From Charina bottae (lineage: Eukaryota; Chordata; Lepidosauria; Squamata; Charinaidae), in assembly GCA_023362775.1 (NCBI GenBank), contig JALMGJ010000002.1, positions 71,835,414-71,899,413 of the forward strand: 64,000 nt of DNA, read 5' to 3'. The notes below the pieces were generated by a model that saw only the letters and a list, made by a program, of their open reading frames with translations, was not told the DNA's origin and did no database searches. Of this stretch, positions 11,595 through 23,000 are shown in pieces. Each line of letters begins with the position of its first letter. Position 1 is the first letter of the stretch. Made by a program: the position numbers and the translations under genes.

Positions 11595-13620
11595 CTGTCA
11601 TGCATTTGATCATATACGTGCCTTGCAAATCTCGGCACTCTTTGTCACCATTTCTATATCTCATGCTCACATATGACCTTTCTGGTATTTCAAATAAATG
11701 TCCCCGCACATATTTTCTGGTAGCTTCCCTGCACACATAGTTAAAGAGTATCCAGGAAAATGGAAAACAGATTTCAGTTGTGCAGCACATGACAAAAGGT
11801 GTCCCTAGGAAGAACAGCCTTCTGCACAAACAGAAATCAAGTTTTTTGCATAAAATTCCTGTGAAAACACAAAACATGGAAAAATAAATCAGAAACTGAT
11901 GTAGCTCCAATTGTGTCTCTTAAATTGATTTTCTTCCCTGTGGTGCCCTCATATATCTAGAGAGCACATTAATCCATGTATGGATTGGAAGATTATTTTT
12001 CCTCTTATATACCACCGTTAGTGACAGTGATCTCAGATTGATTTCAAACTATTGTCTGGAAATACATCGCCGGGTTCAATCACTGCATAATGAGGCAGAC
12101 TGCTGAAGTGCCCTGCTCAGCATCGCCAGCCAGCAGGGATACTGAGGACAGACGCCGGAAGCTTTAATTAGCCCCATCAGGATCACAGGTTGGGCATAAC
12201 TGCCATCATGTTTCTACTGAACACCGGTGCTCAGGATGGCCAAATAATGCTCTTTTCAGGCAGTTTGGTGGCTGGAAAGGAGAAAGTGTCTGGGACCATT
12301 TCCAGTCGCCCCGAACAACCAGAGAAATGGCCGCCACCACCACCAGCAGCAGCTTTGAAGCAGGCATGCAAGTCTTTCTCTGGCAATAAAAGTGCCTGTT
12401 GGAGCGTTCCCAGCGGGTCCATTATGGTTGTTGAGGTGCACATAAGCGATACGTTCAACAAGCCAAAGCAGAAAAGTTTGCCCTCCTTTTCAGCACTTGT
12501 ATTGCTTTCCTCTGCTCTTCGGCCTACTGAAAGCCCCACCGCCTCGGAACAGGAGCGGAGCCTGGGGTGAGGAGGGGACCCCTCCTTTGACGGTGGAGGC
12601 AGGCATGAGCCCTCTTCCGCACTCCTGGGCCTCTGCAGGCAGCCCAAGAGCCAGAAGATCAAGGAGGCCCCGAGTCTCCCCTTCCTGCTGATACGCCCAG
12701 GGGCTACGCGAGCCCAGTGGGGCCCTTTATCTTTGGTGCGCTGCTGCAGATCCTGATTGCTTCCCCACCAGCCCCTTGCACGAGGTACACCCAGGCGAAA
12801 AAGCGAGCGCGGACGAGCAACTGCAGCAGAACGTGATTACAAAAAAGCATCATTAGCATTTGCCCTCGATAAATGAGCAAAGGCATTAATTAGACTGATT
12901 TACTCTCGGCTCTCCCCTCCCCACTCCCCTCGCCTTGCCTCTTGCAGCAGTTCCCCCTTCCTCGTTATCAAATCACAGCGCTGCGACTGCCCCCTCGGTA
13001 CATTTTCATTAGCTTGCAGTGGTTGTCGGAGCTTAACACCCCACTTTCCCGAAGCCCAGGCAGGCTGCGAGAGCTAATGGATATGGAAAGCAGCCAGGGC
13101 TGATAGCTGCCCGATCTCCTCTGCCTTACAGGTGTTTCCATCCTTCCTGCCACTTTATCGGCCCTTATTTCCTCTCGCCTCCTCTTCCTCCCTATTTTGA
13201 TTTGCTTTCCTCTTCCTCACCCCTCCCTTCTACCAGCCGCCTGCCAAAAGTAATTGCTTTTCTTCTGTATTTCTTTCCTTTCCTTTTTTTTTAAACCCTA
13301 GCAGTTTTCTCCCCCTTTTTCATTTAATTTTATTTTATTTTGTGCGATGTCCCGGTGATCAAATGAAAAAAAAAATTGGCATGGTAAGAAGCAGCGATGT
13401 TGCTGCTGTTGCCTGTTTGAATGTAATTACTAGGATGAAAGGGAGAATTTTAATTAAGATAATTTTCCTCACGCACGCGCACTGGTGTGCATGCGCGCAC
13501 ACACACACACAGACCTATTTTTGTCCCTGTTTGCAGTCATGAACAGTGGGTTGCTATTTTTGTTGTTATTAATTATAATTTAGTGATATTTGCACTAGGT
13601 AATGCTTTTTTTCAGCCCAA

Positions 13621-14117
13621 ATTGTTGTTGTTGTTGTTCAGTCGTTTAGTCGTGTCCGACTCTTCGTGACCTCATGGACCATAGCACGCCAGGCCTTCCT
13701 GTCCTCCACTGTCTCTCAGAGTTTACTCAAATTCATGTTCGTTACATCGGTGATGCTATCTAACCATCTCATCCTCTGCCGTCCCCTTCTCCTTTTGCCT
13801 TCAGTCTTTCCCAGCATCAGGGTCTTTTCCAGTGAGTCATCTCTTCACATTAGGTGGCCAAAGTATTTGAGCTTCAGCTTCAGCATCTGTCCTTCCAATG
13901 AGCAGTCAGGGTTGATTTCCTTTAGGATTGACTGGTTTGACCTCCTTGCAGTCCAAGGGACTCTCAAGAGTCTTCTCCAGCACCACAGCTCGAAAGCATC
14001 AATTCTTCGGCGCTCAGCCTTCCTTATGGTCCAACTCTCACAGCCATACATTACTACTGGGGAAACCATAGCTTTAACTAGGCGGACCTTTGTCGGCAAG
14101 GTGATGTCTCTGTTTTT
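13621..14117 (-). pseudogene. BovB LINE 3' fragment, INPDCSLEG subfamily
   Basis: The minus strand encodes the C-terminal tail of BovB ORF2: KVRLVKAMVSPVVMYGCES, then RIDAFELWCWRRLLRVPW, INPDCSLEGQ and KLKYFGHLM. It then runs through LEKTLMLGK-like sequence in broken frames to the BovB 3' end 'agtcggacacgact...', finishing in (ACA)n-like repeats at 13621. It is 5'-truncated at the KSRDITLPTK region near 14117. No intact RT domain is present, only the region downstream of RT. Confidence 0.85.
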
Positions 14118-14571
14118 TCAAAGGCATGTAATATTTGATGGTAGAAAAGGGGCCGAAATGAATAAAGTGGATATAATCCCAACCCTGCTGCCCATGATGC
14201 CAACCCAGATTGAACCCCTGAATAAATGATCCAACAGCTGGGAGGACTGAAAAAAATGGCTGCCATTTGCCTAAGTCATCCAGAAGTAAGTTAGCTGGCT
14301 ATGGGGGGATCACCAGTCAGCTGTATTATATGAACAGGGCCATTGTGTTACTTTGTCTTCTGAGAATGTGATCATAGAGGTGGAAGTGAAGGCAGACACA
14401 ACATGACCAGGGCACATTGCAATAACAGATTTGCAAGGGAAATTTTGTTTTCCAAACTCTAGCATCCATGTGTGTGCTCTGTCCTCATAATAAGATCAAT
14501 GAACCTACTCTTGTGCAACAGCCCTCTATTCACCGGGATAATCTGGTATTGTCATGTGACAGCAATACTGT
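14118..14571. other. Stretch without recognisable gene
   Basis: Single-copy-looking DNA between the BovB fragment and an L2-like LINE end. Nothing identified. Confidence 0.4.
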
Positions 14572-15084
14572 GAGAGCTGCATTGGCTGCTGGGGTGTTTC
14601 CAGGTGCAATTCAAGATGCTGGTGGTGACGCTTAAAGTCTTACTGAGTGTGTGGCCCAGGGGCTGACTATCCCCAGGACCACCTGCTCCAGGTAGAATTT
14701 GCCCACCAAGGCAGTGGCCAAGGGCTTGCTGAGACTCGGAAGTGAGAATTCCACCCCTCTCGTGGAATGTCCTCCCACCAGACATAAGACCTGAGCCCTC
14801 ACTCCTACACAGGCCTTTTAAAATGTGTGCTGGGGGACCAAGGCAAAGATGAGAGACGTTCTTGAGTTGGGATGAATCTGATTGCTTGATGTTATACAAC
14901 ATTACGGTTTTTAATATTACAGTTATGTTAAATTTATGCTGGTAGTATTATTATCATTCTGGGGTAATACTTGATAATTTTGAATGACTGTAATATACTG
15001 TATATAAACTATACTTTGCTGTAAGCTGCTTAGAGTCACACAATTGAAGTGCCATAGAACCATTTGTAATGAATAAAATAAAAT
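14572..15084 (+). pseudogene. CR1/L2-clade LINE 3' end
   Basis: Starts 'gagagctgcattggctgctg', reading as the 'LHWLPV.F..QFK.LV.T.K.L' motif of CR1/L2-clade RT C-termini (here FQVQFKMLVVTLKVL). It has stops, then an AT-rich 3' UTR and the tail 'gtaagctgcttagagtc' followed by AATAAAATAAAA. Clearly decayed. The clade label is by motif; CR1 and L2 cannot be separated here. Confidence 0.7.
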
Positions 15085-15580
15085 TTTGGTGAAATTCAGC
15101 CGTTGAAATATGGTATCAATAATATATAGACATAGAGATCTAGAGATGTAGAGATCTGGAACAATTGCTTGTGTTGTAGCATAGATAGACATCAGCAGTG
15201 GGGTTTTTTTTTAGTTCTTTGCAACATTTAATTTGTTTACAGAATGGGGACTTCCCAAATGAAGTGTGGTGTAGAAGGTTTGGGATTCCCCATGTGGGTC
15301 AGAACTTTGCTTCTCCAGTAAAGCTCTTTAAAATAACCTAGCCAGTTGCACATTGTATATATAATGCACTGTGTACCTTGACCCTGAAAAAATGGGACCG
15401 GGCTAATGATATTGAGTCAGCTTCATAATTGGTCCTAATCTGCCAATCTAACCATTACAGGATACTAGTTCTTCTCTTAAACGGTGATTAAAATGCTAAG
15501 GAACGCTTTGGTTGATGCCTGGTGGTACTATAATATTAGGAAAGGACCCCAAAATATGATGGATTCCTTTGTCTTGCCCT
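15085..15580. other. Stretch without recognisable gene
   Basis: AT-rich DNA with no family motif. It ends at the BovB insertion site. Confidence 0.4.
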
Positions 15581-15591
15581 ATTTTCAGTTC

Positions 15592-16169
15592 AGACGATTA
15601 CTGCAGACGCTGACTGCAGCCAGGAAATCAGAAGACGTCTACTTCTTGGGAGGAGAGCAATGGCAAATCTTGATAAAATAGTTAAGAGCAGAGACATCAC
15701 ACTGACAACAAAGGTCCGCATAGTTAAAACAATGGTATTCCCTGTAGTAACCTATGGCTGCGAGAGCTGGACCATAAGGAAGGCTGAGCGAAGGAAGATA
15801 GATGCTTTTGAACTGTGGTGTTGGAGGAAAATTCTGAGAGTGCCTTGGACTGCAAGAAGATCAAACCAGTCCATACTCCAGGAAATCAAGCCAGACTGCT
15901 CACTTGAGGGAATGATATTAAAGGCAAAACTGAAGTACTTTGGCCACATAATGAGAAGACAGGATACCCTGGAGAAGAAGCTGATGCTAGGGAAAGTGGA
16001 AGGCAAAAGGAAGAGGGGCAGACCAAGGGCAAGATGGATGGATGGTATTCTGGAGGTGATGGACTCAACCATTGGGGAGCTGGGGATGGTGACGGCTGAC
16101 AGAAAGCTCTGGCGTGGACTGGTCCATGAAGTCACGAAGAGTCGGAAACGACTGAACGAATAAACAACA
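15592..16169 (+). pseudogene. BovB LINE 3' fragment, EIKPDCSLEG subfamily
   Basis: Encodes the last ~170 residues of BovB ORF2 with one long open frame (15660-16163): NLDKIVKSRDITLTTKVRIV, CESWTIRKAERRKIDAFELW, EIKPDCSLEGM, YFGHIMRRQDTLEKK and HEVTKSRKRLNE, then stop and a short 'taaacaacaa' tail. It is 5'-truncated and flanked by the 11-bp duplication 'attttcagttc' (15581-15591 and 16170-16180), so it was a target-primed insertion. The residues separate it from the INPDCSLEG copies at 13.6, 25 and 45.8 kb; this copy is better preserved in frame. Confidence 0.92.
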
Positions 16170-16180
16170 ATTTTCAGTTC

Positions 16181-17601
16181 TGCTGTTGCCTTAGAATGGC
16201 ACATTTGAATTGTGTTTTTTTTTTAATGACAAAGGGGCAAGGAAAAAACTTTCAAATGATCTGGTCAAAGCTTTGGGAGGTATTCTGTTTATAATTTAAT
16301 ATTTCAGGCCCTGGTTTCTTCTTCTTTTCTTTTGCCCCTTTTAAAATGATGATGATGAGGATTAAATTTTAAGTTAATCGGTAGTGTTTCATCAATAGGG
16401 TTGATTAATACTGCTGTATGTATTTCCACTTTCATTTTGTTAATTAGCTTGGCACAATAAAGTTATTTTAAAAACATGTATATGTGATAATAAATAGGTC
16501 TCCTGGGAAAGCGCAGTTTAATTTTGACGCTTGCTTCTAAAAGCAGTTCATGGGTAAACTTGAGAATGGGAACGCCAGTTGGAAAGGCTTTGCAAAGGGC
16601 CCTCTTGGGTTGGCTTGTAATGGCTGGCTGCAACTAAAAAAACAGCAGCAATAATTGAAACCAGACCCAACGTGCTGCAGTCTCTCAAGTATTCATGACA
16701 CAAGTTCAGGTCAGGAGGAGAAAAGGGGAGAGGATGGGTAGGCGGGACAGCAGTGTAGTTTCTCTCAGCGCCACGGTAACTTTGGAAAACTTCTTGGTAG
16801 TTCTATTAATCTTTTATTATCCATCCTCAGCTAGCAGATGGCAGGAATATTAGGAACCATTCAGGCACACAGCCTTAGGAAGGAGTGATCAAAACAGCAA
16901 AATCTACATAAGGGAAAAGGATAGATGAGGTTCAGAAGAAGATTCCAGATATGGCATCACTATTGGAACCGAGAAATATATACAGTTATTACGAATTCTT
17001 CACGGGTGGCATCTCCTGCTGCTGCTTCATTACAGCAGGGAAGAAAACTCAGCAGGATGTGTGTCATCTTTACGACTCTCTGGATAGTACCCTGCACATG
17101 GAAGTTACGAAGTACATCTTAAGGTGCAATGATTTTTTCTGTGCTTTATTGGAAGGTGTTGCAAAATATGTATTTCTTAAGAATATTATTGTGCCTCCAG
17201 TTAGGCTAAGTATCATCAACAGCATCATTAAGCCGATGCTAGGCCTTTGAGAGCAGGCCCAATCACGAGGCCTGCTCTATGACCTTTTGTGAAAAAGCAA
17301 AATCCAGAAGCCATTGCTCCAAATGGTCCAAGCCGCCTACCAAGGAACACACCAGAGGGCATTTTGCGGATGGCCACTTCACACTGGGAGTGAGCCTCAA
17401 ATGTTGATGACAGCTGTCATATAGTCAGAAACTGGTCCATGGCTAGTCAGGCTTCCCTCCAGTGTTACCTGCTCCATTTTTTAAAATCAGCCTTCCTCAA
17501 ACTGTTGCCCTTCAGATACAATTTTCATTGATCCTGTTGGCCGGAGTGAAGAGACACACAGGCATGGTATCTGAAGGGTACAAATAATAGATTGTCCTTT
17601 G
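16181..17601. other. Stretch with an unassigned ORF and conserved-looking DNA
   Basis: 16200-16600 is AT-rich and looks like non-coding DNA under constraint. 16925-17247 holds an open frame I cannot assign (separate entry). No repeat family recognised. Confidence 0.4.
16951..17250 (+). pseudogene. Unassigned open reading frame, possible fossil coding sequence
   Basis: A 99-codon frame contains FTGGISCCCFITAGKKTQQD, LHMEVTKYILRCNDFFCALL and KNIIVPPVRLSIINSIIKPM. The residue mix looks protein-like rather than random. I recognise no family, and there is no splice context, start context or conserved neighbour to back it. It could be a piece of a decayed transposon or a chance frame. Confidence 0.2.
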
Positions 17602-17612
17602 TTGAGAGAGAG

Positions 17613-17671
<59 letters not shown>
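17602..17671. repeat. (GA)n microsatellite
   Basis: About 70 bases of GA repeats with one interruption (GAAT). Confidence 0.95.
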
Positions 17672-17674
<3 letters not shown>

Positions 17675-17868
17675 AGGCTGACCACTATGGAAAGAGGAGC
17701 ATGTTTAAAAATGGCAAGGCTGCAAGTGGAGATGTTATAACTGGAAAACGTTAAAATATGGCTGTGGTTTGATTATGGAGCAGCTATGTGACTTTATATA
17801 TTGTGCCTATAAAGACTGAATCTGTGCCTCGTGATTGGACAAATGCTATTGTTATAGCCCTATAAAAG

Positions 17869-18365
17869 AGGGGCGCGGTGGCTCAGCGGGTTAAACCACT
17901 GAGCCGTTAGACTGCCGACCATAAGGTTGGCAGTTCGAAACCGCGTGACGAGGTGAGCTCTCGTCACTAGCCCTAGCTCTCTGCCAACCCAGCAATTCGA
18001 AAGCTAATATAGCAAGTAGATAAATGGGTACCACTCACGTGGGGCAATTTGCGGGCGTCCATCGGAGGGTCGTCCTCGATCCAAGAAAGACCTGGAGAGC
18101 GGTGATGACAGCGGAGGACGACGGATCCGGAAATACCAGCTTCTGGACGTCAGCAGCCGGCGCGGAGCGAGGCATTCTGGGACATGCAGTCCAATGCCTG
18201 CAGCTGAAGAGCCGGTTCCCTTCCTCTCTCCCTATCGCGCGGTAAAAATTGTAATGATGATGTATAATTGGATAATTGATATGTAATGTTGTAAGCCGCC
18301 TAGAGTCCTCCAGTAGGGAGGGAATAGGCGGGGTATAAATAAGACAAAATAAATAAATAAATAAA
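17869..18365 (+). mobile_element. tRNA-headed SINE with L2-like tail
   Basis: Same family as 7211-7736: 'gggcgcggtggctcagcggg' head, B-box-like 'cagttcgaaaccgcgtgacg', the body with 'gggtaccactcacgtggggc', and the tail 'gtaagccgcctagagtcctc' plus AAATAAAT. 'ataaaag' on both sides (from 17862 and 18366) is the likely target duplication. Confidence 0.88.
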
Positions 18366-18394
18366 ATAAAAGGGAAAGGTAGCAAGGGTAAATG

Positions 18395-20019
18395 CCAAAA
18401 CTATTGGGGAATTGGTTCATTAAGTATGCCTGGGAAGATGCTTGGCAAAATTCTGATAGAAAGAGTAACAAGGTGACAATGTGCAAACTTTGGGAGGTGC
18501 AGTGCAGCCTTATGTTGGACAGGAGATGAACACTGTTTCTTCAGCAGTTCATTCAGAAAAGTATGAATGTGAGAGAGGACTGTATGGTAAAGTGAATGAA
18601 TTTGAATGATGGAACGTTCTGCATGAGTATGGATCTGAAGGTTGGTAGCTGAATGCAATAAGAGGATTATGTGATAGAAATAAAGAATGCATGAGAAGAA
18701 ATTGAAAGCTTGGTAACCAGTTCAACACAAAGGGTACGATGAGGCCATGTGATGTCACCTTGTTTGCATTTATGGATACATGTGTAAGGAATACTTTTGG
18801 TAATGGTAGAGGTGTGTTGGTTGGGGACACAAACGTATGTGTATTTTTGAATGCAGACAATGAGAACCTCAGTGTCTTGACTGAGAACCTGAATGATTTG
18901 CAGCAAATGTTAGGTAGATTGTATGGTGGATCAAGGAGTTGAAAGTTAATGTATTAAAAGTTCAAGGTAGTTATGTTTGACAGGGAAATGGAATGAACAA
19001 TAGCAAGTTATAATAAATAGTGGAAAATGTAGAACAAGTAGATGAACTAGGGTACCTTTGTAGAATGTTTATTAATGAACTAAAATATATGGAGAAATTT
19101 TAAGATGTACAAATGCTAATAGAAAGCTAGTGGGTTGTATGTGGTCTGTTACAAGGAATGAATTCTTGTTCAAAGAAGTGGAAATGGTTGTGTATAACAA
19201 TATACTTCAAGGAAGATAGATGCTTTTGAACTGTGGTGTTGGAGGAAAATTCTGAGAGTGCCTTGGACTGCAAGAAGATCAAACCAGTCCATACTCCAGG
19301 AAATCAAGCCAGACTGCTCACTTGAGGGAATGATATTAAAGGCAAAACTGAAGTACTTTGGCCACATAATGAGAAGACAGGATACCCTGGAGAAGAAGCT
19401 GATGGTAGGGAAGGTGGAAGGCAAAAGGAAGAGGGGCCGACCAAGGGCAAGATGGATGGATGGATGATATTCTGGAGGTGACAGACTCAGCCTTGGGGGA
19501 GCTGGAGATGGCGATGGCCGACAGGAAGCTCTGGCGTGGGCTGGTCCATGAAGTCACGAAGAGTTGGAAGCTCTTTTTTATATGGAAGTGAGTTTGTGTA
19601 TGTCAGGTGAAACCTAAAAATAAATTGAGTGTAGTTAGAATGAGGTACTTAAGTGAATCTGGTAAAACACAAAGAAACAGGATCAAGAATGAATAAGTGA
19701 TGAATGATTGTAGATAGATTGAATACAAAAGTGAATAATCAACATGAAAGAAGCATGTTGAGGTGGTTTGGTCATCTAGAGATGATTAATGACAATCAGA
19801 TTGCAAAATACTGTATGAAGGAAGAGTGAATGTGTGGAGGGAAAGGGAAGACCAAGAAAGTTGTGGTTGGATGGAATTAATGAGATCCTGAAAAAGAATG
19901 AGACGAGAAGTCTGAAGAACAATGGGCAATGTATGAAGTGGCATATGGACATAGTGGAAGTAAGGATAGTTTACCAGGATAAAAAATTATGGACAGATAT
20001 AATGAATGGTGTGGTGTAA
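18395..20019 (+). pseudogene. Non-BovB LINE (RTE-like) reverse transcriptase, decayed
   Basis: Pieces of an RT appear in order across frames: VPGKMLGKILIERVTR-like (about 18420), FEWNVLHEYGSEG (about 18600), a degenerate YADD region read as NADNENLSVLTENLNDLQQM (about 18852), KLMY...KVVMFDRE, VEQVDELGYL (about 19035), then after an interruption FLYGSEFVYVR (19577), MLRWFGHLEMIND (about 19757) and GRPRKLWLDGINEIL (about 19845) to a stop at 20017. The 'LRWFGH...GRPR..W.DG' ending is typical of RTE-like LINEs but is not BovB. Exact clade uncertain. A BovB piece (19207-19572) sits inside it. Confidence 0.65.
19207..19572 (+). pseudogene. Internal BovB fragment lodged in the other LINE
   Basis: Matches the 15.6-16.2 kb BovB almost base for base, from RKIDAFELWCWRKI through EIKPDCSLEGM and RRQDTLEKKLM to VHEVTK. 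It stops at 'gaagagttggaag' without the usual BovB 3' end or A-rich tail. Both ends are therefore missing, and no target duplication is visible. Confidence 0.88.
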
Positions 20020-23000
20020 CTATGCTTCCTTTCATGCCTTTAAATTCTCTGACATTCCATTTCTGACTTTTTTTCTGCACTCTGAATAATGCTACTTACC
20101 CCAAAAGGGATCTTGATCTGAAACAAACATATAGAAGTAGACTTGAGTCACATGGGATTCTACGCCAGATTTTGTGCAGAGATGTTGCTGGTAAAAATCT
20201 ATTCTATGTATTCGCAAACAACATGACTCGTCAGAACAGCATCAACCTCCATTTCCCGAAACATTTAGCCTAATTCAGAGTCCTGTGTGATTCAGAAATG
20301 TATAATTTCATTTTACTAAACTGATTGACCCAAATAAAGATGCCTACAAGATTCCCACATCTTATTAGGCATTCTAGGGTTTGTTTAGTTTTGGTTTAGC
20401 ATGTTGTCTGAACCCAGTGAATGCAGGCTAATTCAGTGATGAATAATTAAACATTTAGGACTTTGTGAGATGTGTGAGCTGGGTCATTGGCTGAATTCAC
20501 CCACTGTACGTAGTCTTAATATGGCTTGTTAAGTTCAGCTTCGGTGTTCTATGAACTCAGTCATTGTGGTATGAAAACTGTTGTTTATGACTTGACTTAT
20601 TGCATGAACCCAATGAACTGGAGCTTATTCAATAAGCCACCCAATTTCTGAACATGCCATTGCCTCGTTTGCTCGGTGCTGCTTGCTCTCTTTTCCATAG
20701 GTTACGTGAAATGCTGAATTAGTTAGAAACAAGTTTGTTGGCGGCGGCGGCATGTTGCCTGGATTAATACATCCAGAATAAAATACCTTGATTTCTTGAG
20801 TATTCTCAAAATGTAACATTTGGCAACTGAAGTGTTTGGATCTGAAGCAGCAAGTTTGGGCTTTCAATGGACAAGGTATTTTCCTTAATCTTAGTGGGAG
20901 GTCAGGTTGTGGACAAACCATTGAGATGCAAAGGAAATCTGACAGAGGCCCCAGCCTTACCCTGCAAAGCCCTCCGGGTCTCTCCAGCCAGAGAAGGAAA
21001 CAGATTTTTTTGAGTTGGCAGGCCTCCACTACACCTCCAAGCTATTGGGGGGGGGGGGAGGAAGCTAAGAGCATCTTGGCTAACATTTGATTGCCAAGCT
21101 TGACTTGGAAATGGCAATTTATTCAGCCTTGGAGCTTGATGTACCTGAGCTGTCTGGCAATGGCTGGTCCTTCCTTACGGGTTGATAGATGGATGGATGA
21201 TAAAACAAATCCAGTCACAATTGCATTTTAAAGGATAATGTTTTAGTACATATTTGTAACCTTTGTGCCTGGCCTGCTTGGTTCTCAGGGTAGGCACTGT
21301 GCCTGAAGTGAACGCACTGGGAAGAACTGACGGGAAATGTTTCACCATTTAAACAAATAAATCCATAGGTATTTTTTCATGCCTGCTGCCCAGCTCTTCC
21401 TATCCTGTGAAGCTAAATATTTGCACAGTAGTACTAGTGCAAATGGGGGGCGAGCAAGGCATGAGTGTATTTCATTCCGGGGGCTGGCGGCTGTACGTTG
21501 CCATCAGCTGCGTTCTCTCTCTCTCTCTCTCTGTCTCTCTCTCCCCGTCTGTGTGTTTTTCTTAGCAAGGTCAAGACAAGTTTTGCAGTCCAAACGGTTC
21601 ACTGCAATTCTCTACAGGATATCCTCGTTTTACTTTAATGGGGAGGAAATTAATGAAACATACAGGCCCTGGGGCTTTGAATACTATACATTAATATTAT
21701 CCCAACTCGTTGTGGTATGCGCTCTGTCTCAGACTAAACTTTACACTGGACGGAGGAAGCAGTGATCAGATTCAGGTGCCTGTGAAATTTAAGTTGGGGG
21801 GCTGGGAAGTAAAGGAGGAGGCATGGGGGGGGGGGAGAAAGAAAAGCAAGGCTTAAAGTAGTTTCCTTCCGTTTCAGCTCTCCTTAGTGTGAGAAGCAGG
21901 GAGGGCCAGTTGAAACCAAGTTGATGCATTGCAAGTAGGGACGACTCTTGTTCTTGACATAAGGGTCTTTGAGCATCAGATGTTGAGGACAAACAATTGA
22001 TTTTAAAGGGACCAAATCCACCTATTTGTTATGACAGCTGAATGGGGCTTCCATGTTCAGGAGAAGCGTACCTTTGGATACCAGAAGATGGGAGCCAAAT
22101 AGGGTAACTGCTACTTTCATACCTGGTTTATAAAGACTTGAAGCGTTTATCTAGCCACTGTTGGAAGCAGGGCCCTTGACTTGCTTCAAGAGGGTTTTCT
22201 TTCAGTTCGTGGCCTTCACATTGTTGGTGAATTTCTGGTTGATAGGCTTGAAAATAAACTGCAGAACATGATCAGGGCTTAGCATGATTTAGGAAGACCA
22301 TTCTTTGGGGGGGGGGGTTGTGAGTCTTTTGTAGTACTAAATCTCTCGCCGTGAGATGCAAACTGCCATCAAACAGGCCATTCAAATGTCCCAGAACTTT
22401 GTTCAAGTATAACTTGTCTGAATCGAGGGGTGAGGAAAAAGATTCATGGCTTGGGTTGCTCCCCTGGTCCCTGCTAGGAGCCAAATGATGTTTGTGGGCA
22501 GAGCCTGGTCAAAGACCATCTGTTCTGTCTATCCTGCTTGGAGCCTGTATGTTCTAATCAATGTAGTGGAGGAACAAACAATATGCCTTTATCAGGGGAT
22601 CAGGGTAGAATCTTACCTCTGTTTGGTGCACTTGATTATTATTCTTTTTTAACAAGGAAAGGGAAGCATGTCCTGTAAAGCTGGAGGGAGGGAACACATA
22701 GCTTCAGGAGGGGGAAACCCTAAGGAAAACAGCGCTCACAAAATGGAAAAGCATCCTAGGGAAGGAGAAGATAGGCTTGCTTTCTTCTGGCATGCTGAAG
22801 TCCACATGCTTGAGTGCAGGTGCTGTGAGAGCACAGGTCCCACCTCCAGTGGAGGGCTAGGCCTCTCCATCCAGCCATCAAAGCCTGAAGTGAGTCCTCC
22901 CTTCCTGAAGCCCTCTACACCTGGTCCCCTCATCTGAGCATTGTGTCCCTTTAACATCTCCCATCAGGAAAGATGGGAGGTAAGCTGGATCGCCAGGGAA

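Larger units (their letters stand above)
9167..13620. other. Stretch without gene; simple repeats and conserved-looking non-coding DNA
   Basis: No coding gene recognised. Contains (CA)n and (CCCT)n tracts. At about 12050-13250 there is GC-richer sequence with TAAT-rich blocks that looks like a developmental non-coding element. Open frames at 12190-12662 on both strands are low-complexity and overlap each other antisense, so I did not call them. Confidence 0.45.

Noticed and set aside
12190..12662. Overlapping frames of 126 and 143 codons
   Set aside because: They lie antisense to each other, are proline/serine-rich and low-complexity, and show no family motif.
13666..14229. 187-codon plus-strand frame
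   Set aside because: It is the antisense of the BovB fragment at 13621-14117 extended into flanking DNA; the minus strand carries the recognisable protein. The same applies to 25019-25288 and 45745-46071.
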